From: Variovorax paradoxus
GTDB taxonomy: Bacteria > Pseudomonadota > Gammaproteobacteria > Burkholderiales > Burkholderiaceae_C
Direction: 5' to 3'
NCBI RefSeq assembly: GCF_018614915.1
Contig: NZ_JAGGNU010000040.1
Coordinates: 1-64,000 of the forward strand
Length of the DNA stretch: 64,000 nucleotides
In this document: piece after piece, positions 1 to 8,337 of the stretch
Layout: the number at the start of each line of letters is the position of its first letter
How positions within the stretch are numbered: position 1 is the stretch's first letter
Translations under genes and position numbers: made by a program
The notes under the pieces: generated by a model
Database searches by the model: none
The model's input: the letters and a program-made list of their open reading frames with translations, nothing else
What the model was told of the DNA's origin: nothing

Positions 1-27
1 TATCCCGCCTTGGGGACTAATATATGG

Positions 28-84
28 ATGTCCATCCAGTAATACTAGTCAAACTGGAGCTAAATGGATACCCCATATGGACAT
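28..84. repeat. Inverted-repeat cluster in AT-rich leader
   Basis: ATGTCCAT at 28-35 is the exact reverse complement of ATGGACAT at 77-84. The left copy lies in a near-palindrome ATGGATGTCCAT (24-35). TCCAGT (35-40) and ACTGGA (53-58) form a further inverted pair. This kind of dyad symmetry is typical of operators for dimeric regulators or of recombination sites. It precedes the broken MFS gene, and base composition is far lower in GC than the rest of the window. Function is inferred only. Confidence 0.5.
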
Positions 85-90
85 ACAGAA

Positions 91-121
91 CCCCTCTGAT
101 GCGGCCACCGCATCAGAGGGG
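91..121. repeat. Perfect 14-bp hairpin with 3-nt loop
   Basis: CCCCTCTGATGCGG (91-104) and its exact reverse complement (108-121) flank the loop CCA. The stem is strong, but neither side is followed by a convincing T run, so a classical intrinsic terminator is not well supported. It could be an RNA hairpin in the leader of the following transporter gene, a recombination site or a transposon-derived repeat. Confidence 0.6.
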
Positions 122-192
122 CCCATAAATATCAACAATGCCCGTCGCCGCCGTGCCATACGACGGCGGCACCTTTTGGATACATTGCCTGG

Positions 193-1409
193 ATGACTTC
201 CACCCCCCAGCCGCTGTCGCTCAAGCAGGTCCTGTTCTGCGGCGCCATGATCGTCACCCTCTCGATGGGCATCCGCCACGGCTTCGGGCTCTGGCTGCAG
301 CCGATCACGCAGGAACAGGGCTGGTCGCGCCAGAGCTTCTCGCTCGCCCTCGCAATCCAGAACCTGTCGTGGGGCGTGGTCGGCGTCTTCGCCGGCATGC
401 TGGCCGACAAGCTGGGCGCTTTTCGCGTGCTGGTGGCGGGCGCGGTGTTCTACGCCTTGGGTCTGGCCGGCATGCGCTCTCGCCCACGCCGCTGATGTTC
501 GCGCTGACGGCCGGCGTGCTGATCGGCGCCGCGCAGGCCGGCACCACCTACGCCGTGATCTACGGCGTGATCGGACGGCAGATTTCAGTCGAGCGGCGCT
601 CCTGGGCGATGGGCGTGGCCGCTGCGGCCGGCTCCTTCGGGCAGTTCCTGATGGTGCCGGTGGAAGGACATCTGATCGCAGGCTTCGGCTGGCACACGGC
701 GCTGCTGGTGCTGGCGCTCATGGTGCTGCTGATCGTGCCGCTCGCCCTCGGCCTGCGCGAGCCGCGGGTCGGCAGCGCCGCCGTCGTGCACCGCGAGCAG
801 ACCATCGTGCAGGCGGTGCGCGAGGCCTTCCGGTACCCGAGCTTCATGCTGCTGACGGCCGGCTATTTCGTCTGCGGCTTCCAGCTGGCCTTCATCGGCG
901 TGCACATGCCGAGCTACCTGCGCGACAGGGGACTCTCGCCCGAGGTGGCGAGCTATGCACTGGCGCTGGTCGGGCTGTTCAATATCTTCGGCACCTATGT
1001 CGCCGGTTCGCTCGGGGCCCGGCTGGCCAAGCGGAAGCTGCTGGCCGCCATCTACTTCAGCCGCGCCGCGGCGATCGCGATCTTTCTGCTGGCGCCGATC
1101 ACGCCGCTCACGGTGTACGTGTTCGCGGGTGTGATGGGCTTCCTGTGGCTCTCGACCGTGCCGTTGACCAGCGGCATCATCGCGCAGATCTTCGGCGTGG
1201 CGCACCTGTCGATGCTGGGTGGCTTCGTCTTCCTGAGCCACCAGGTGGGCTCCTTCCTCGGCGTCTGGCTCGGCGGCTATCTCTACGACAGCACCGGCAG
1301 CTACGACATCGTCTGGTACCTCTCGATCGCGCTCGGCGTGTTCGCGGCGCTGGTCAACCTGCCGGTCAGGGAAGCCGCGATCGCGCGCCCGGTCGCCCAG
1401 CCGGCCTGA
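193..1409 (+). pseudogene. MFS transporter, frameshifted
   Basis: This is a major facilitator superfamily permease of about 405 residues, split between two reading frames. From ATG 193 the first frame encodes the N-terminal helices, including LWLQPITQEQGWSRQ, and stops at 492-494. The next frame continues the family without loss from ALSPTPLMFALTAGVLIG to the stop at 1409. Restoring one G after 474 (ATG-CGCTC to ATG-GCGCTC) joins the halves as GMALSPTPLM. It is therefore a single-base deletion or a read error, in a putative solute or monocarboxylate-type carrier. Substrate is unknown. The gene is otherwise undecayed, so the lesion is recent or artefactual. Confidence 0.8.
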
Positions 1410-1420
1410 GAGTTCTCGCC

Positions 1421-1561
1421 ATGCGACCGCACGCACGCCATCACCTCGTACAAGCCGGCTGGCTCGGCGCGGCGGTGCTGGCGCTGCTGGCCGTGTTCGC
1501 GCTCTACACCCGCCCGGCGTTCCTCGTGACGCTGGCCGACCAGATCTGGGCCTGCTTCTGA
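1421..1561 (+). CDS. Small single-pass membrane peptide (46 aa)
   Basis: Forty-six codons from ATG 1421, just after the MFS stop. Residues 12-28 form a hydrophobic helix (AGWLGAAVLALLAVFALY), followed by a short tail ending LADQIWACF. The stop overlaps the region where the next methyltransferase must begin, suggesting coupled translation. I recall similar short peptides ahead of this methyltransferase in related Burkholderiales, but cannot check. No strong Shine-Dalgarno sequence is visible. Function unknown. Confidence 0.5.
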   Translation: MRPHARHHLVQAGWLGAAVLALLAVFALYTRPAFLVTLADQIWACF

Positions 1562-1590
1562 GCCACGAGCTTCCGCCCTCTCCCTGGATC

Positions 1591-2118
1591 GTGCGCTGGT
1601 CGCACCTGCTCGCGCCCGGCGCCGCCGTGCTCGACGTGGCCTGCGGTGCGGGACGGCACATGCGCTGGTTCGCCGGGCTCGGACATCCGGTGACGGGTGT
1701 GGACCGGTCGCCGGAGGCCATTGCCTCCGCGGCCGAGTTCGGCCAGACGCTGCTCGCGGATATCGAGTCCGGTCCCTGGCCCTTCGCCGGGCAGGTTTTC
1801 GGGGCGGTGATCGTCACCAACTACCTGTGGCGGCCGCGCCTGCCCGACATCGTGGCGGCGGTCGCCCCGGGGGGCGTGCTGCTCTACGAAACCTTCGCGG
1901 TGGGCAACGAGACGGTCGGCAAGCCTTCGCGCGCCGATTTCCTGCTTCAGCCCGGCGAGCTGCTGGGCGCTTGCGCGGGGCTGCGGGTGGTGGCTTACGA
2001 GGACGGATTCCTCACAGAGCCGGAGCGCTTCGTGCAGCGGATCGCAGCCGCCAGACCGGCCGAGCCGCCGCCCCGGACCCCGCCGCGCCACCCGCTCCGG
2101 GGGGCCGCCGCCAATTAG
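1591..2118 (+). CDS. Class I SAM-dependent methyltransferase
   Basis: A short Rossmann-fold methyltransferase. Motif [16 protein letters not shown] binds S-adenosylmethionine, [11 protein letters not shown] carries the acidic residue of motif II, and a [12 protein letters not shown] strand follows. The listed start is GTG 1591, but the reading frame stays open upstream ([13 protein letters not shown] precedes the motif and looks like part of the protein). Only CTG codons are available there, overlapping the stop of the preceding small peptide, so the true N-terminus is uncertain. Substrate is unknown. The C-terminus is proline- and arginine-rich and runs into the dapA promoter region. Confidence 0.75.
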   Translation: MRWSHLLAPGAAVLDVACGAGRHMRWFAGLGHPVTGVDRSPEAIASAAEFGQTLLADIESGPWPFAGQVFGAVIVTNYLWRPRLPDIVAAVAPGGVLLYETFAVGNETVGKPSRADFLLQPGELLGACAGLRVVAYEDGFLTEPERFVQRIAAARPAEPPPRTPPRHPLRGAAAN

Positions 2119-2124
2119 TAGAAT
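2119..2124 (+). promoter_or_regulatory. Candidate -10 element (TAGAAT) for dapA
   Basis: TAGAAT lies directly after the methyltransferase stop. If it is a -10 box, transcription would start near 2131, inside the longer possible dapA reading frame. That would rule out ATG 2123 and favour TTG 2159. No good -35 is seen. Confidence 0.4.
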
Positions 2125-2158
2125 GTCTGCTTTTCGTCCACCGACAAAAGAGACCCCC

Positions 2159-3049
2159 TTGGAGCAACTGACAGGCAGCATCGTCGCACTCGTCACGCCG
2201 ATGCATGACGACGGCAGTGTCGACTATCCCGCCCTGCGCCGGCTGATCGACTGGCACATCGACGAAGGCACCGATTGCCTCGGCGTGGTCGGCACCACCG
2301 GCGAGTCGCCGACGGTCGACGTCGAGGAACATTGCGAGATCATCCGCGTCTCGGTCGAGCAGGCCCGGGGCCGCGTTCCCGTGATGGCGGGCTGCGGCGC
2401 CAATTCCACCAAGGAAGCGATCGAGCTCGCCAGGTTCGCCAAGGGCGTGGGCGCCGATTCGCAGCTGCAGGTCGTGCCCTACTACAACAAGCCGACGCAG
2501 GAAGGCCAGTACCGCCACTTCAAGGCCATCGCCGAGGCCGTGGGCGACCTGCCCGTCGTGCTCTACAACGTGCCCGGGCGCACGGTCGCCGATATGGCGC
2601 ACGACACCGTGCTGCGCCTAGCGCAGGTTCCCGGCATCGTCGGCATCAAGGAAGCCACCGGCAACATCGAGCGCGCGCAGTGGCTGATCCGCGACCTGCC
2701 GAAGAATTTCGCCGTCTATTCGGGCGACGACCCGACCGCCGTCGCGCTGATGCTGTGCGGCGGCCAGGGCAACATCAGCGTCACGGCCAATGTGGCGCCG
2801 CGCAAGATGCACCAGCTTTGCGTGGCCGCCCTCGCCGGCGACGCGAAGCGCGCCATGCAGATCCAGTTCGAACTGATGCCGCTGCATCGCCATCTGTTCG
2901 TCGAACCGAACCCGATTCCCGTCAAGTGGGCCATGGCCCGGCTCGGCCTGTGCGGCGGTGCATTGCGCCTGCCGCTCACCGAGCTCGCCGAAGCAAGCCG
3001 TCCGGTGGTCGAGTCCGCGCTGCGCGCCAGCGGCCTGCTCAAGGACTGA
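2159..3049 (+). CDS. dapA: 4-hydroxy-tetrahydrodipicolinate synthase
   Basis: DapA condenses pyruvate with aspartate semialdehyde in lysine and diaminopimelate (peptidoglycan) synthesis. It is a cytoplasmic TIM barrel. Counting from TTG 2159, the Schiff-base lysine is K164 (GIKEATGN), the proton-relay residues are T46/T47 (GTTGES), Y109 and Y136 (YNVPGR), and R141 binds substrate. These sit two to three positions from their E. coli counterparts, and the length of 296 aa is close to the usual 292. An in-frame ATG at 2123 would add 12 residues, but it overlaps a -10-like hexamer. The following gene is the Bam lipoprotein, as in many betaproteobacteria. Confidence 0.95.
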   Translation: MEQLTGSIVALVTPMHDDGSVDYPALRRLIDWHIDEGTDCLGVVGTTGESPTVDVEEHCEIIRVSVEQARGRVPVMAGCGANSTKEAIELARFAKGVGADSQLQVVPYYNKPTQEGQYRHFKAIAEAVGDLPVVLYNVPGRTVADMAHDTVLRLAQVPGIVGIKEATGNIERAQWLIRDLPKNFAVYSGDDPTAVALMLCGGQGNISVTANVAPRKMHQLCVAALAGDAKRAMQIQFELMPLHRHLFVEPNPIPVKWAMARLGLCGGALRLPLTELAEASRPVVESALRASGLLKD

Positions 3050-3160
3050 ATTCATCACCTGCCGTACGCGGCGCCGGCAACCTTTTGCGCGTCCGGCGCT
3101 CTGACACAGCGGGCGCTGCGGCCCATCGATTGAGCTAAACATTCCACAAGGAAGACGACG

Positions 3161-4246
3161 TTGAAAACCATTTCGCGATTCGCACTGCTGGCCCTGGTTG
3201 CCAGTCTCGCCGCCTGCTCGGTCCTCGAGAGCGACAAGATCGACTACAAGAGCGCCGGCAAGGCGCCCACGCTCGAAGTGCCGCCCGACCTCACGCAACT
3301 GTCGCGCGAAAACCGCTACGCGTTGCCTGGCGGTGCGGTGACGGCCAACGCCTACCAGGCCGGCATTGCCAGCGCGCCCGGACTCCCCACGGCCGTGAGC
3401 GCCATCGGCGACGTGCGCATGGAACGCGCCGGTTCGCAACGCTGGATCGTCGTCAACCGGCCGCCCGAGCAACTCTGGGAAACGGTGCGCGACTTCTGGC
3501 AGGAGAGCGGCTTCCTGCTCACCACCGACCAGCGCAACCTCGGCATCATGGAAACGGACTGGGCCGAGAACCGCGCCAAGCTGCCACAGGACGTCATCCG
3601 CGGCGCGCTCGGCAAGCTGGTGGATTCGGTCTACTCCACCGGCGAACTCGACCGCTTCCGCACCCGGCTGGAGCGCACGACGAACGGCACCGAGATTTTC
3701 GTGAGCCACCGCGGCATGGAAGAGGTCTACAACACCGCGCGCAAGGACCAGACGATCTGGCAGCCCCGACCCACCGACCCCGAGCTCGAAACCGAATTCC
3801 TGCGCCGGCTGATGGTGAAGCTCGGCGTCTCGCAGGAGCAGTCGAAGATCCTTGCCTCGACCAGCGCACCGGCGCAAACGGCACGCGTCGCCACCGTGGC
3901 CGGGCAGCCCGTGGTCCAGGTCAACGAGAACTTCGAGCGCGCATGGCGCCGTGTCGGCCTCGCGCTGGACCGCACCGGCTTCACCGTCGAAGACCGCGAC
4001 CGCAGCGCCGGCACCTACTTCGTTCGCTACGTGGCACCCAACCCCGACAAGAAGGAGCCGGGCTTCTTCAGCAAGCTCTTCACCTTCGGCGGCTCCGGCA
4101 AGACCGACGCACCGCTCAAGTACCGCATCATGGTCAAGGGCCAGGGCGAGACCAGCACGGTGGCGGTGCTCAACGAAAGCGGTGCGCCCGAAACTTCGGC
4201 CAATGCGCAGCGCATCGTGCAGGTCATTGCCGACGACCTGAAGTAA
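3161..4246 (+). CDS. bamC: Outer membrane assembly lipoprotein BamC
   Basis: BamC (NlpB) is a lipoprotein subunit of the BAM complex that folds beta-barrel proteins into the outer membrane. The start is TTG 3161, preceded by AAGGAAG at 3148-3154. A signal peptide ends in the lipobox LAAC with Cys19. Then come the flexible N-terminal segment (KIDYKSAGKAPTLEVPPDLT) that in E. coli contacts BamD, and two helix-grip domains (about 90-200 and 240-355). At 361 aa it is of family length. Placement after dapA is the conserved arrangement. Confidence 0.9.
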   Translation: MKTISRFALLALVASLAACSVLESDKIDYKSAGKAPTLEVPPDLTQLSRENRYALPGGAVTANAYQAGIASAPGLPTAVSAIGDVRMERAGSQRWIVVNRPPEQLWETVRDFWQESGFLLTTDQRNLGIMETDWAENRAKLPQDVIRGALGKLVDSVYSTGELDRFRTRLERTTNGTEIFVSHRGMEEVYNTARKDQTIWQPRPTDPELETEFLRRLMVKLGVSQEQSKILASTSAPAQTARVATVAGQPVVQVNENFERAWRRVGLALDRTGFTVEDRDRSAGTYFVRYVAPNPDKKEPGFFSKLFTFGGSGKTDAPLKYRIMVKGQGETSTVAVLNESGAPETSANAQRIVQVIADDLK

Positions 4247-4259
4247 AGCAGCCGGCGAC

Positions 4260-5036
4260 ATGCTGCGCTTTCGCAGCCTGGGCAGCGGCAGCACCGGCAA
4301 TGCCACGCTGGTCGAGGCGACCAGCGGCGGCCGCACGTCGAGGCTCTTGATCGACTGCGGCTTCGGCCTGCGGCAGCTCGATGCACGGCTCGCGCGCGTG
4401 GGCCTTGCGGCCTGCGACATCGATGCGGTCTTCATCACGCACGAGCACGGCGACCATATCGGTTGCGCGCGCGCGCTGTCGCGCCGCGACCGCATCCCGG
4501 TCTGGATGAGCGAGGGAACCTGGCTCGCCGCCGGCGGACGCGATTTCGAAGGCCGGCTGAACCTTGCACGGGACGGCGCGAGCATCGAGATCGGCGACAT
4601 CGTGGTCCAGCCTTTCACCGTGCCGCACGATGCCCGGGAGCCGCTGCAGCTGCGCTGCAGCGATGGCGTACGCAGCCTCGGCGTGCTGACCGACCTCGGG
4701 CACGCGACACCGCATGTGCTGGCACGCCTGATGGGGCTCGATGCCCTGCTGCTCGAGTTCAATCACGACAGCGACATGCTGGCCGGCTCGACGTACCCGC
4801 CCTTCCTCAAACTGCGTGTCGGCGGCAACTATGGCCACCTCTCCAATGCGGCCGCGGCAGCCATCGCGCAAGCCGTGCATCACGATGGCTTGCGCCACGT
4901 GCTGGCAGCCCATCTGAGCGAGCAGAACAATCGGCCCGACATCGTGCGCCGCGCGATGGCCGAAGCGCTCGGCGCCAGCGAGCACGAGATGCTGACGGCG
5001 AACGCCGCAGAGGGCTCGCCATGGCTCGATCTCTAG
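4260..5036 (+). CDS. MBL-fold metallo-hydrolase (YycJ-like)
   Basis: A 258-aa metallo-beta-lactamase-fold hydrolase. The metal site is THEHGDHIG (H61, H63, D65, H66), with further candidate ligands in LTDLGHATP, LEFNHD and the C-terminal HLS. The N-terminus RFRSLGSGSTGNATLVE is characteristic of the YycJ/WalJ-like subgroup, whose substrates are poorly defined (some members are 5'-3' exonuclease-like). It begins 13 nt after bamC and is probably co-transcribed. Confidence 0.85.
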   Translation: MLRFRSLGSGSTGNATLVEATSGGRTSRLLIDCGFGLRQLDARLARVGLAACDIDAVFITHEHGDHIGCARALSRRDRIPVWMSEGTWLAAGGRDFEGRLNLARDGASIEIGDIVVQPFTVPHDAREPLQLRCSDGVRSLGVLTDLGHATPHVLARLMGLDALLLEFNHDSDMLAGSTYPPFLKLRVGGNYGHLSNAAAAAIAQAVHHDGLRHVLAAHLSEQNNRPDIVRRAMAEALGASEHEMLTANAAEGSPWLDL

Positions 5037-5043
5037 GCCGATG

Positions 5044-5067
5044 AAAAAAGCCGCCCGAAGGCGGCCT
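5044..5067 (-). terminator. Rho-independent terminator of minus-strand lipoprotein gene
   Basis: Read on the minus strand, GCCGCC-TTCG-GGCGGC (5065-5050) is followed by a run of six T. It lies 20 nt beyond the stop of the small lipoprotein gene. Confidence 0.85.
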
Positions 5068-5087
5068 CTGAGGGAGCTGCAGCAGGC

Positions 5088-5357
5088 TTACTGCTTCGGC
5101 GTTTCCTCTTTCTTCTTGGCCGCTTCAGTGGCCGCATTGGCAGCGTCGAGCGCCGACGTCGAGCCCGGAGCCGGCGTCGCGCTCGATGATGTATCGGGTG
5201 CAGCCGGCGCAGGTGCCGGAGTCGGCGCGGGTGCGGGTGCCGGCGTGACGGCAGCAGGCGGCGGGGTAACGACGGCCGGCGCGGATTCCTCCTTCTTGCC
5301 GCAAGCGGTCAATGCAGCAGCGGCGATCAGCGAGGCGAGCAGGACGAACTTTCTCAT
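5088..5357 (-). CDS. Small Pro/Ala-rich lipoprotein
   Basis: An 89-aa protein with an N-terminal hydrophobic signal and lipobox LTAC (Cys19), followed by GKKEES, a repetitive alanine-proline stretch (about 33-53) and a lysine/glutamate-rich tail. It should be anchored in the outer membrane with a flexible linker. The start is fixed by AAAGGAG at 5365-5371. A longer open frame upstream has no support. Function unknown. The gene is monocistronic and ends in a good terminator. Confidence 0.75.
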   Translation of the reverse strand: MRKFVLLASLIAAAALTACGKKEESAPAVVTPPPAAVTPAPAPAPTPAPAPAAPDTSSSATPAPGSTSALDAANAATEAAKKKEETPKQ

Positions 5358-5449
5358 TGCATGGCTCCTTTGGGTGAAGGTCTCGAAAGAAAATTCTAGA
5401 CCTGCACTCTCGCAGGATGATGTCCGGCGCCGCGATTCGCGGCATTGGC

Positions 5450-5956
5450 TTACAAGCCCAGGGTGGAAGCCGGAAAGGCCGGCCTGGCGTGACGCAGGCA
5501 TTCGTCGAGCCTTTCGCGCAGGGCACGCCGGCCCTCGGGCTCGCGGCCGCAGACGCCGCGGCTGCGTTCGACGTCGATGCGATTCAGACACCAGGACGGC
5601 GTCCAGATGCCGCTCGGCACCTGCGGCAGGCCCGGCCCGTCGCAGGCCCGGCAATCGACGATGTGGCTCCACATGCGGCGCCAGTGCACGAAGCGCGCAT
5701 GTTCGCGCTCGAACACGTCGAAGCGCCGCGCCAGCAGCACGAAGCTGCGCCCGTTGGCCGACCAGGCCTGCAACGCCTCGGCGATGGCGCGTTCGCCGAG
5801 CGGCCAGTCGCCGAAGTCGGGGTCGGACAGGACGATCTCGCGCCAGTTGTGCCGCGCGGCGGCAGCGAAGGCCGCCTGCAAGTGCGCACGAAAGGCATGG
5901 CGCCCGTCGAACGGTCCCTCGGGCAAGGACGTGCCGTCGATTTCTTCATTCGGCAT
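5450..5956 (-). CDS. Conserved hypothetical protein downstream of RoxA-like gene
   Basis: A 168-aa soluble protein (MPNEEIDGTSLPEG...) with no signal peptide. The core is rich in Trp, Arg and His (WREIVLSDPDFGDWPLGE, RFVHWRRMWSHIVDCRAC), followed by a cysteine-containing segment. Its start overlaps the end of the upstream oxygenase gene by 11 bp, so the two are probably translationally coupled. I do not recognise a family. The phrase LSDPDFGDWPL suggests an acidic catalytic or binding loop, but this is a guess. Confidence 0.65.
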   Translation of the reverse strand: MPNEEIDGTSLPEGPFDGRHAFRAHLQAAFAAAARHNWREIVLSDPDFGDWPLGERAIAEALQAWSANGRSFVLLARRFDVFEREHARFVHWRRMWSHIVDCRACDGPGLPQVPSGIWTPSWCLNRIDVERSRGVCGREPEGRRALRERLDECLRHARPAFPASTLGL

Positions 5957-7085
5957 GCAACCACCCTGCTTCGCACCAGTCGCCCAGGAGCGACAACGCA
6001 TCTTCGCTCGCGCCTGCGAGATCGCGCGGGCCGAGCGCGCGCTGGTCCGCCAGCAGGCGCATCAGCCTGGCGTCGCGGCCGGACGCGCGAAAGCTTTCGC
6101 CATTGATGTAGAGGTGCCGCGCGTCATAAAGGATGCGCGTGCGGCGGTCGAGCGCGACGCCATTCAGCGCCGGCGGCAGTTCGCCCTGGTCGAACCAGAC
6201 CGTGGGCTTGGGCTCGGTCATCGATTCGCCCAGCGCACGGTCGATCGCATCGGGGTCGCGCAAGGCCGCCAGCACCGCATCGCGCGCAAAGGCTTGCAGG
6301 GCGGGCGGCATCGCTGCCGGCGTCCCGACCGCGGGCTGCGCAGGATCCCGGTAGTGCACCACCGTTTTCGAGGGCCCATCCTCCAGCGCTTCGGCCTGCG
6401 CTTCCGCGATGCGCGCGAGCAGGTCGACGCCGAGCGGTGCGGCGGCCGGCGCGCGCAACCCGATCGAATAGGTCATGCAGTCGCCGCCGACCGCGACGCC
6501 CTCGTGCGCGTAGCGCGGCGGCAGGTAGAGCATGTCCCCCGCCTCGAGCACGAAACTCTGCTCGGGCTCGAACTGCGCCAAGATCTTGAGCGGGACTTCG
6601 GGCTGCAAGCGCAAATCGCGCTGCTTTCCGATCGACCAGCGGCGCCGCCCGTGGGCTTGCAGCAGAAACACGTCGTAACTGTCGAAGTGCGGGCCGACGC
6701 CGCCGGTGTCGCTCGCGTAGCTGATCATCAGATCGTCGAGCCTTGCATCGGGCACGAAACGGAACTGTTGCAACAGCTCGTGCACGCCCTGGTGATGCAG
6801 GTCGACGCCCTGCACGAGCAGCGTCCATCCGGGATGCTTCAGCGACGGCAGCGCACGCCGCGCGAAAGGTCCATTCCGCAGGGTCCAGCCGGTCTTGCCA
6901 TGGCGGATCAGCCGCGACTCGATTTCTTCGCGTTCGGCCAGCGCGAACAGCGCCTGGTGCTCGATCGGTGGCACGATGGCGGGAACGGCCTGGCGCACCA
7001 GCAGCGGCTTCTTCTGCCAGTGACGGCGCATGAACTGCGAAGCGCTCTGGCCGCCGAGCAAAGGCAAAGGTTGATGAATCTCCAT
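5946..7085 (-). CDS. roxA: RoxA/YcfD-like JmjC cupin (ribosomal protein uL16 3-hydroxylase)
   Basis: A 379-aa cupin oxygenase with the JmjC fold. Fe(II) ligands are visible as H133 and D135 (GPHFDSYDVF) and H194 (LPPRYAHEG), and N-terminal residues 1-60 match the YcfD family (MRRHWQKKPLLVRQA). Characterised members hydroxylate an arginine of ribosomal protein L16 using 2-oxoglutarate and O2. The C-terminal winged-helix part ends GDWCEAGWLHAE. The gene is divergent from the FKBP isomerase with only 14 bp between start codons. The downstream hypothetical gene overlaps its 3' end. Confidence 0.88.
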   Translation of the reverse strand: MEIHQPLPLLGGQSASQFMRRHWQKKPLLVRQAVPAIVPPIEHQALFALAEREEIESRLIRHGKTGWTLRNGPFARRALPSLKHPGWTLLVQGVDLHHQGVHELLQQFRFVPDARLDDLMISYASDTGGVGPHFDSYDVFLLQAHGRRRWSIGKQRDLRLQPEVPLKILAQFEPEQSFVLEAGDMLYLPPRYAHEGVAVGGDCMTYSIGLRAPAAAPLGVDLLARIAEAQAEALEDGPSKTVVHYRDPAQPAVGTPAAMPPALQAFARDAVLAALRDPDAIDRALGESMTEPKPTVWFDQGELPPALNGVALDRRTRILYDARHLYINGESFRASGRDARLMRLLADQRALGPRDLAGASEDALSLLGDWCEAGWLHAE

Positions 7086-7087
7086 GG

Positions 7088-7097
7088 GAGAATTCTC
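7088..7097. promoter_or_regulatory. Palindromic divergent -10 element GAGAATTCTC
   Basis: The palindrome places GAGAAT on both strands, exactly 6 nt before the ATG of each divergent gene (7085 minus, 7100 plus). If it works as overlapping -10 boxes, both transcripts would start at or very near the start codons, i.e. leaderless. No Shine-Dalgarno sequence can fit in the 14-bp gap. The -35 boxes would lie inside the opposite genes. Confidence 0.45.
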
Positions 7098-7099
7098 GT

Positions 7100-7624
7100 A
7101 TGGAAATCTCTGAACAATGCGTGGTCGGCCTGACCTGGACGCTGAAAGACACCCTGGGCGAGGTGCTCGACGTGCTCGACGAACCGGTCGAGTTCCTGGT
7201 CGGCGGCGACGATCTCTTCGATGCGATCGAGGCCGCCCTGCTCGGCCACGAGCCGGGCGCGCAGGTGCGGCTCCAACTGGAACCCGAGCAGGCCTTCGGC
7301 GACTTCAATGACCAGTTGCTCTTTCTCGAGCCGCGTGCCCTGTTTCCGGAAGGCACCGAAGAAGGCATGACCTTCGACGGTGCGGCACTGCCGGAGGGTG
7401 TGAACTCCGACATACCCAAGAACGCGATCTACACCGTGAGCGAGGTCTATCCAGAGCACCTCGTGCTCGACGGCAATCATCCGCTCGCGGGCATCGCGAT
7501 CCGGCTCGACATCACGGTGAAATCGGTGCGCGAAGCCACGGAGGAAGAAATCGGCCGCGGCACGGCAGGCACCGGCTTCTTCAAGGTATCGCCGATGGCG
7601 CCGGGCAGCGACCTCCTGCATTGA
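7100..7624 (+). CDS. FKBP-type peptidyl-prolyl isomerase, SlyD-like
   Basis: A 174-aa cytoplasmic FKBP. The two-part FKBP fold (about 1-75 and 125-150) brackets an insert-in-flap domain (about 75-125, PRALFPEGTEEGMTFDG...), as in SlyD and FkpB, which combine prolyl isomerisation with chaperone activity. The signature DGNHPLAGIAIRLDI is present. There is no His-rich metal-binding tail as in E. coli SlyD; the C-terminus is short. It ends before a shared bidirectional terminator. Confidence 0.88.
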   Translation: MEISEQCVVGLTWTLKDTLGEVLDVLDEPVEFLVGGDDLFDAIEAALLGHEPGAQVRLQLEPEQAFGDFNDQLLFLEPRALFPEGTEEGMTFDGAALPEGVNSDIPKNAIYTVSEVYPEHLVLDGNHPLAGIAIRLDITVKSVREATEEEIGRGTAGTGFFKVSPMAPGSDLLH

Positions 7625-7631
7625 CAAGGAC

Positions 7632-7661
7632 AAAAAAAAGCCGGGCACTTGCCCGGCTTTT
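7632..7661. terminator. Bidirectional intrinsic terminator
   Basis: Stem GCCGGGC (7640-7646), loop ACTT, GCCCGGC (7651-7657), flanked by an A run on the left and T run on the right. It can end the FKBP transcript on the plus strand and the convergent glycine-zipper lipoprotein transcript on the minus strand. Confidence 0.85.
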
Positions 7662-7682
7662 CCTTTTGTGCGCTGCGCGCGC

Positions 7683-8174
7683 TCAGAAGCGCGAGATCTG
7701 GCCGCCGTCGATACGCACGCGGTCGCCCACGCGCAGGTCGCCCGGGCTCGGCACGTCGAAGGAGCGGTAGGCGCCGTTGTCGGTCTGGACCGAGACGCGG
7801 TAGCTTTCGTAGACGCGCGGCGCATTGCGGTTGGCCTCGATGTTGTTGCCCAGCAAGGCGCCGCCGACCACGCCCAGCGCGGTGGCCGCCGCGCGGCCGC
7901 TGCCGTGGCCGAACTGGTTGCCGACTACGCCACCGATGACGCCGCCGGCCACCGCACCGCCGCCGCTGGTGCCCGCGCCAGCCGTCTGGCTGCGCAGCAC
8001 CTCGATGTTGGCCACGTGGCCATATTCCACGTAGGCCGACTGTGCGGCCGGATAGCTCGGCTGGTAGGGATAGCGCGTGGTCTGGTAGACCGGCGCCGGC
8101 GCCACGCAGGCAGTCAGCGTGGCAAGCGCCAGGACGGATGCAGTGACAGAAACAAGGCGGATTGAAATTTTCAT
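7683..8174 (-). CDS. Glycine-zipper outer membrane lipoprotein (SlyB/Pcp-like)
   Basis: A 163-aa lipoprotein. Signal peptide with lipobox LTAC (Cys23), a Pro/Tyr-rich segment, then a glycine-zipper two-helix domain (GGGAVAGGVIGGVVGNQFG ... AATALGVVGGALLG, about 75-115) that can insert into or associate with membranes. The C-terminal part (VQTDNGAYRSFDVPSPGDLRVGDRVRIDGG) resembles SlyB-type domains. Start supported by GAGGAG at 8184-8189. A second, shorter glycine-zipper lipoprotein lies at 28508. Confidence 0.82.
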   Translation of the reverse strand: MKISIRLVSVTASVLALATLTACVAPAPVYQTTRYPYQPSYPAAQSAYVEYGHVANIEVLRSQTAGAGTSGGGAVAGGVIGGVVGNQFGHGSGRAAATALGVVGGALLGNNIEANRNAPRVYESYRVSVQTDNGAYRSFDVPSPGDLRVGDRVRIDGGQISRF

Positions 8175-8337
8175 GATGTAGTACTCCTCGAAACGGGTCC
8201 GGCGCGAGACGCGCTCTGCATGTGCTTCAACGCACGGCACGCTGGCGCGATGACCGTGCACACATGCTGAAACCTTCGATGCACAGCCGCATCGCCGGTT
8301 CCTTTCTTTACCTGTGGGAGCACACCTACAGCGGCGA

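Noticed and set aside
91-121. Hairpin read as an intrinsic terminator
   Set aside because: No T run follows on either strand, though the stem is strong; kept as a hairpin of unknown role.
585-1820. 411-codon minus-strand frame over the MFS gene and methyltransferase
   Set aside because: Antisense to a recognisable transporter half and a SAM motif; no family resemblance.
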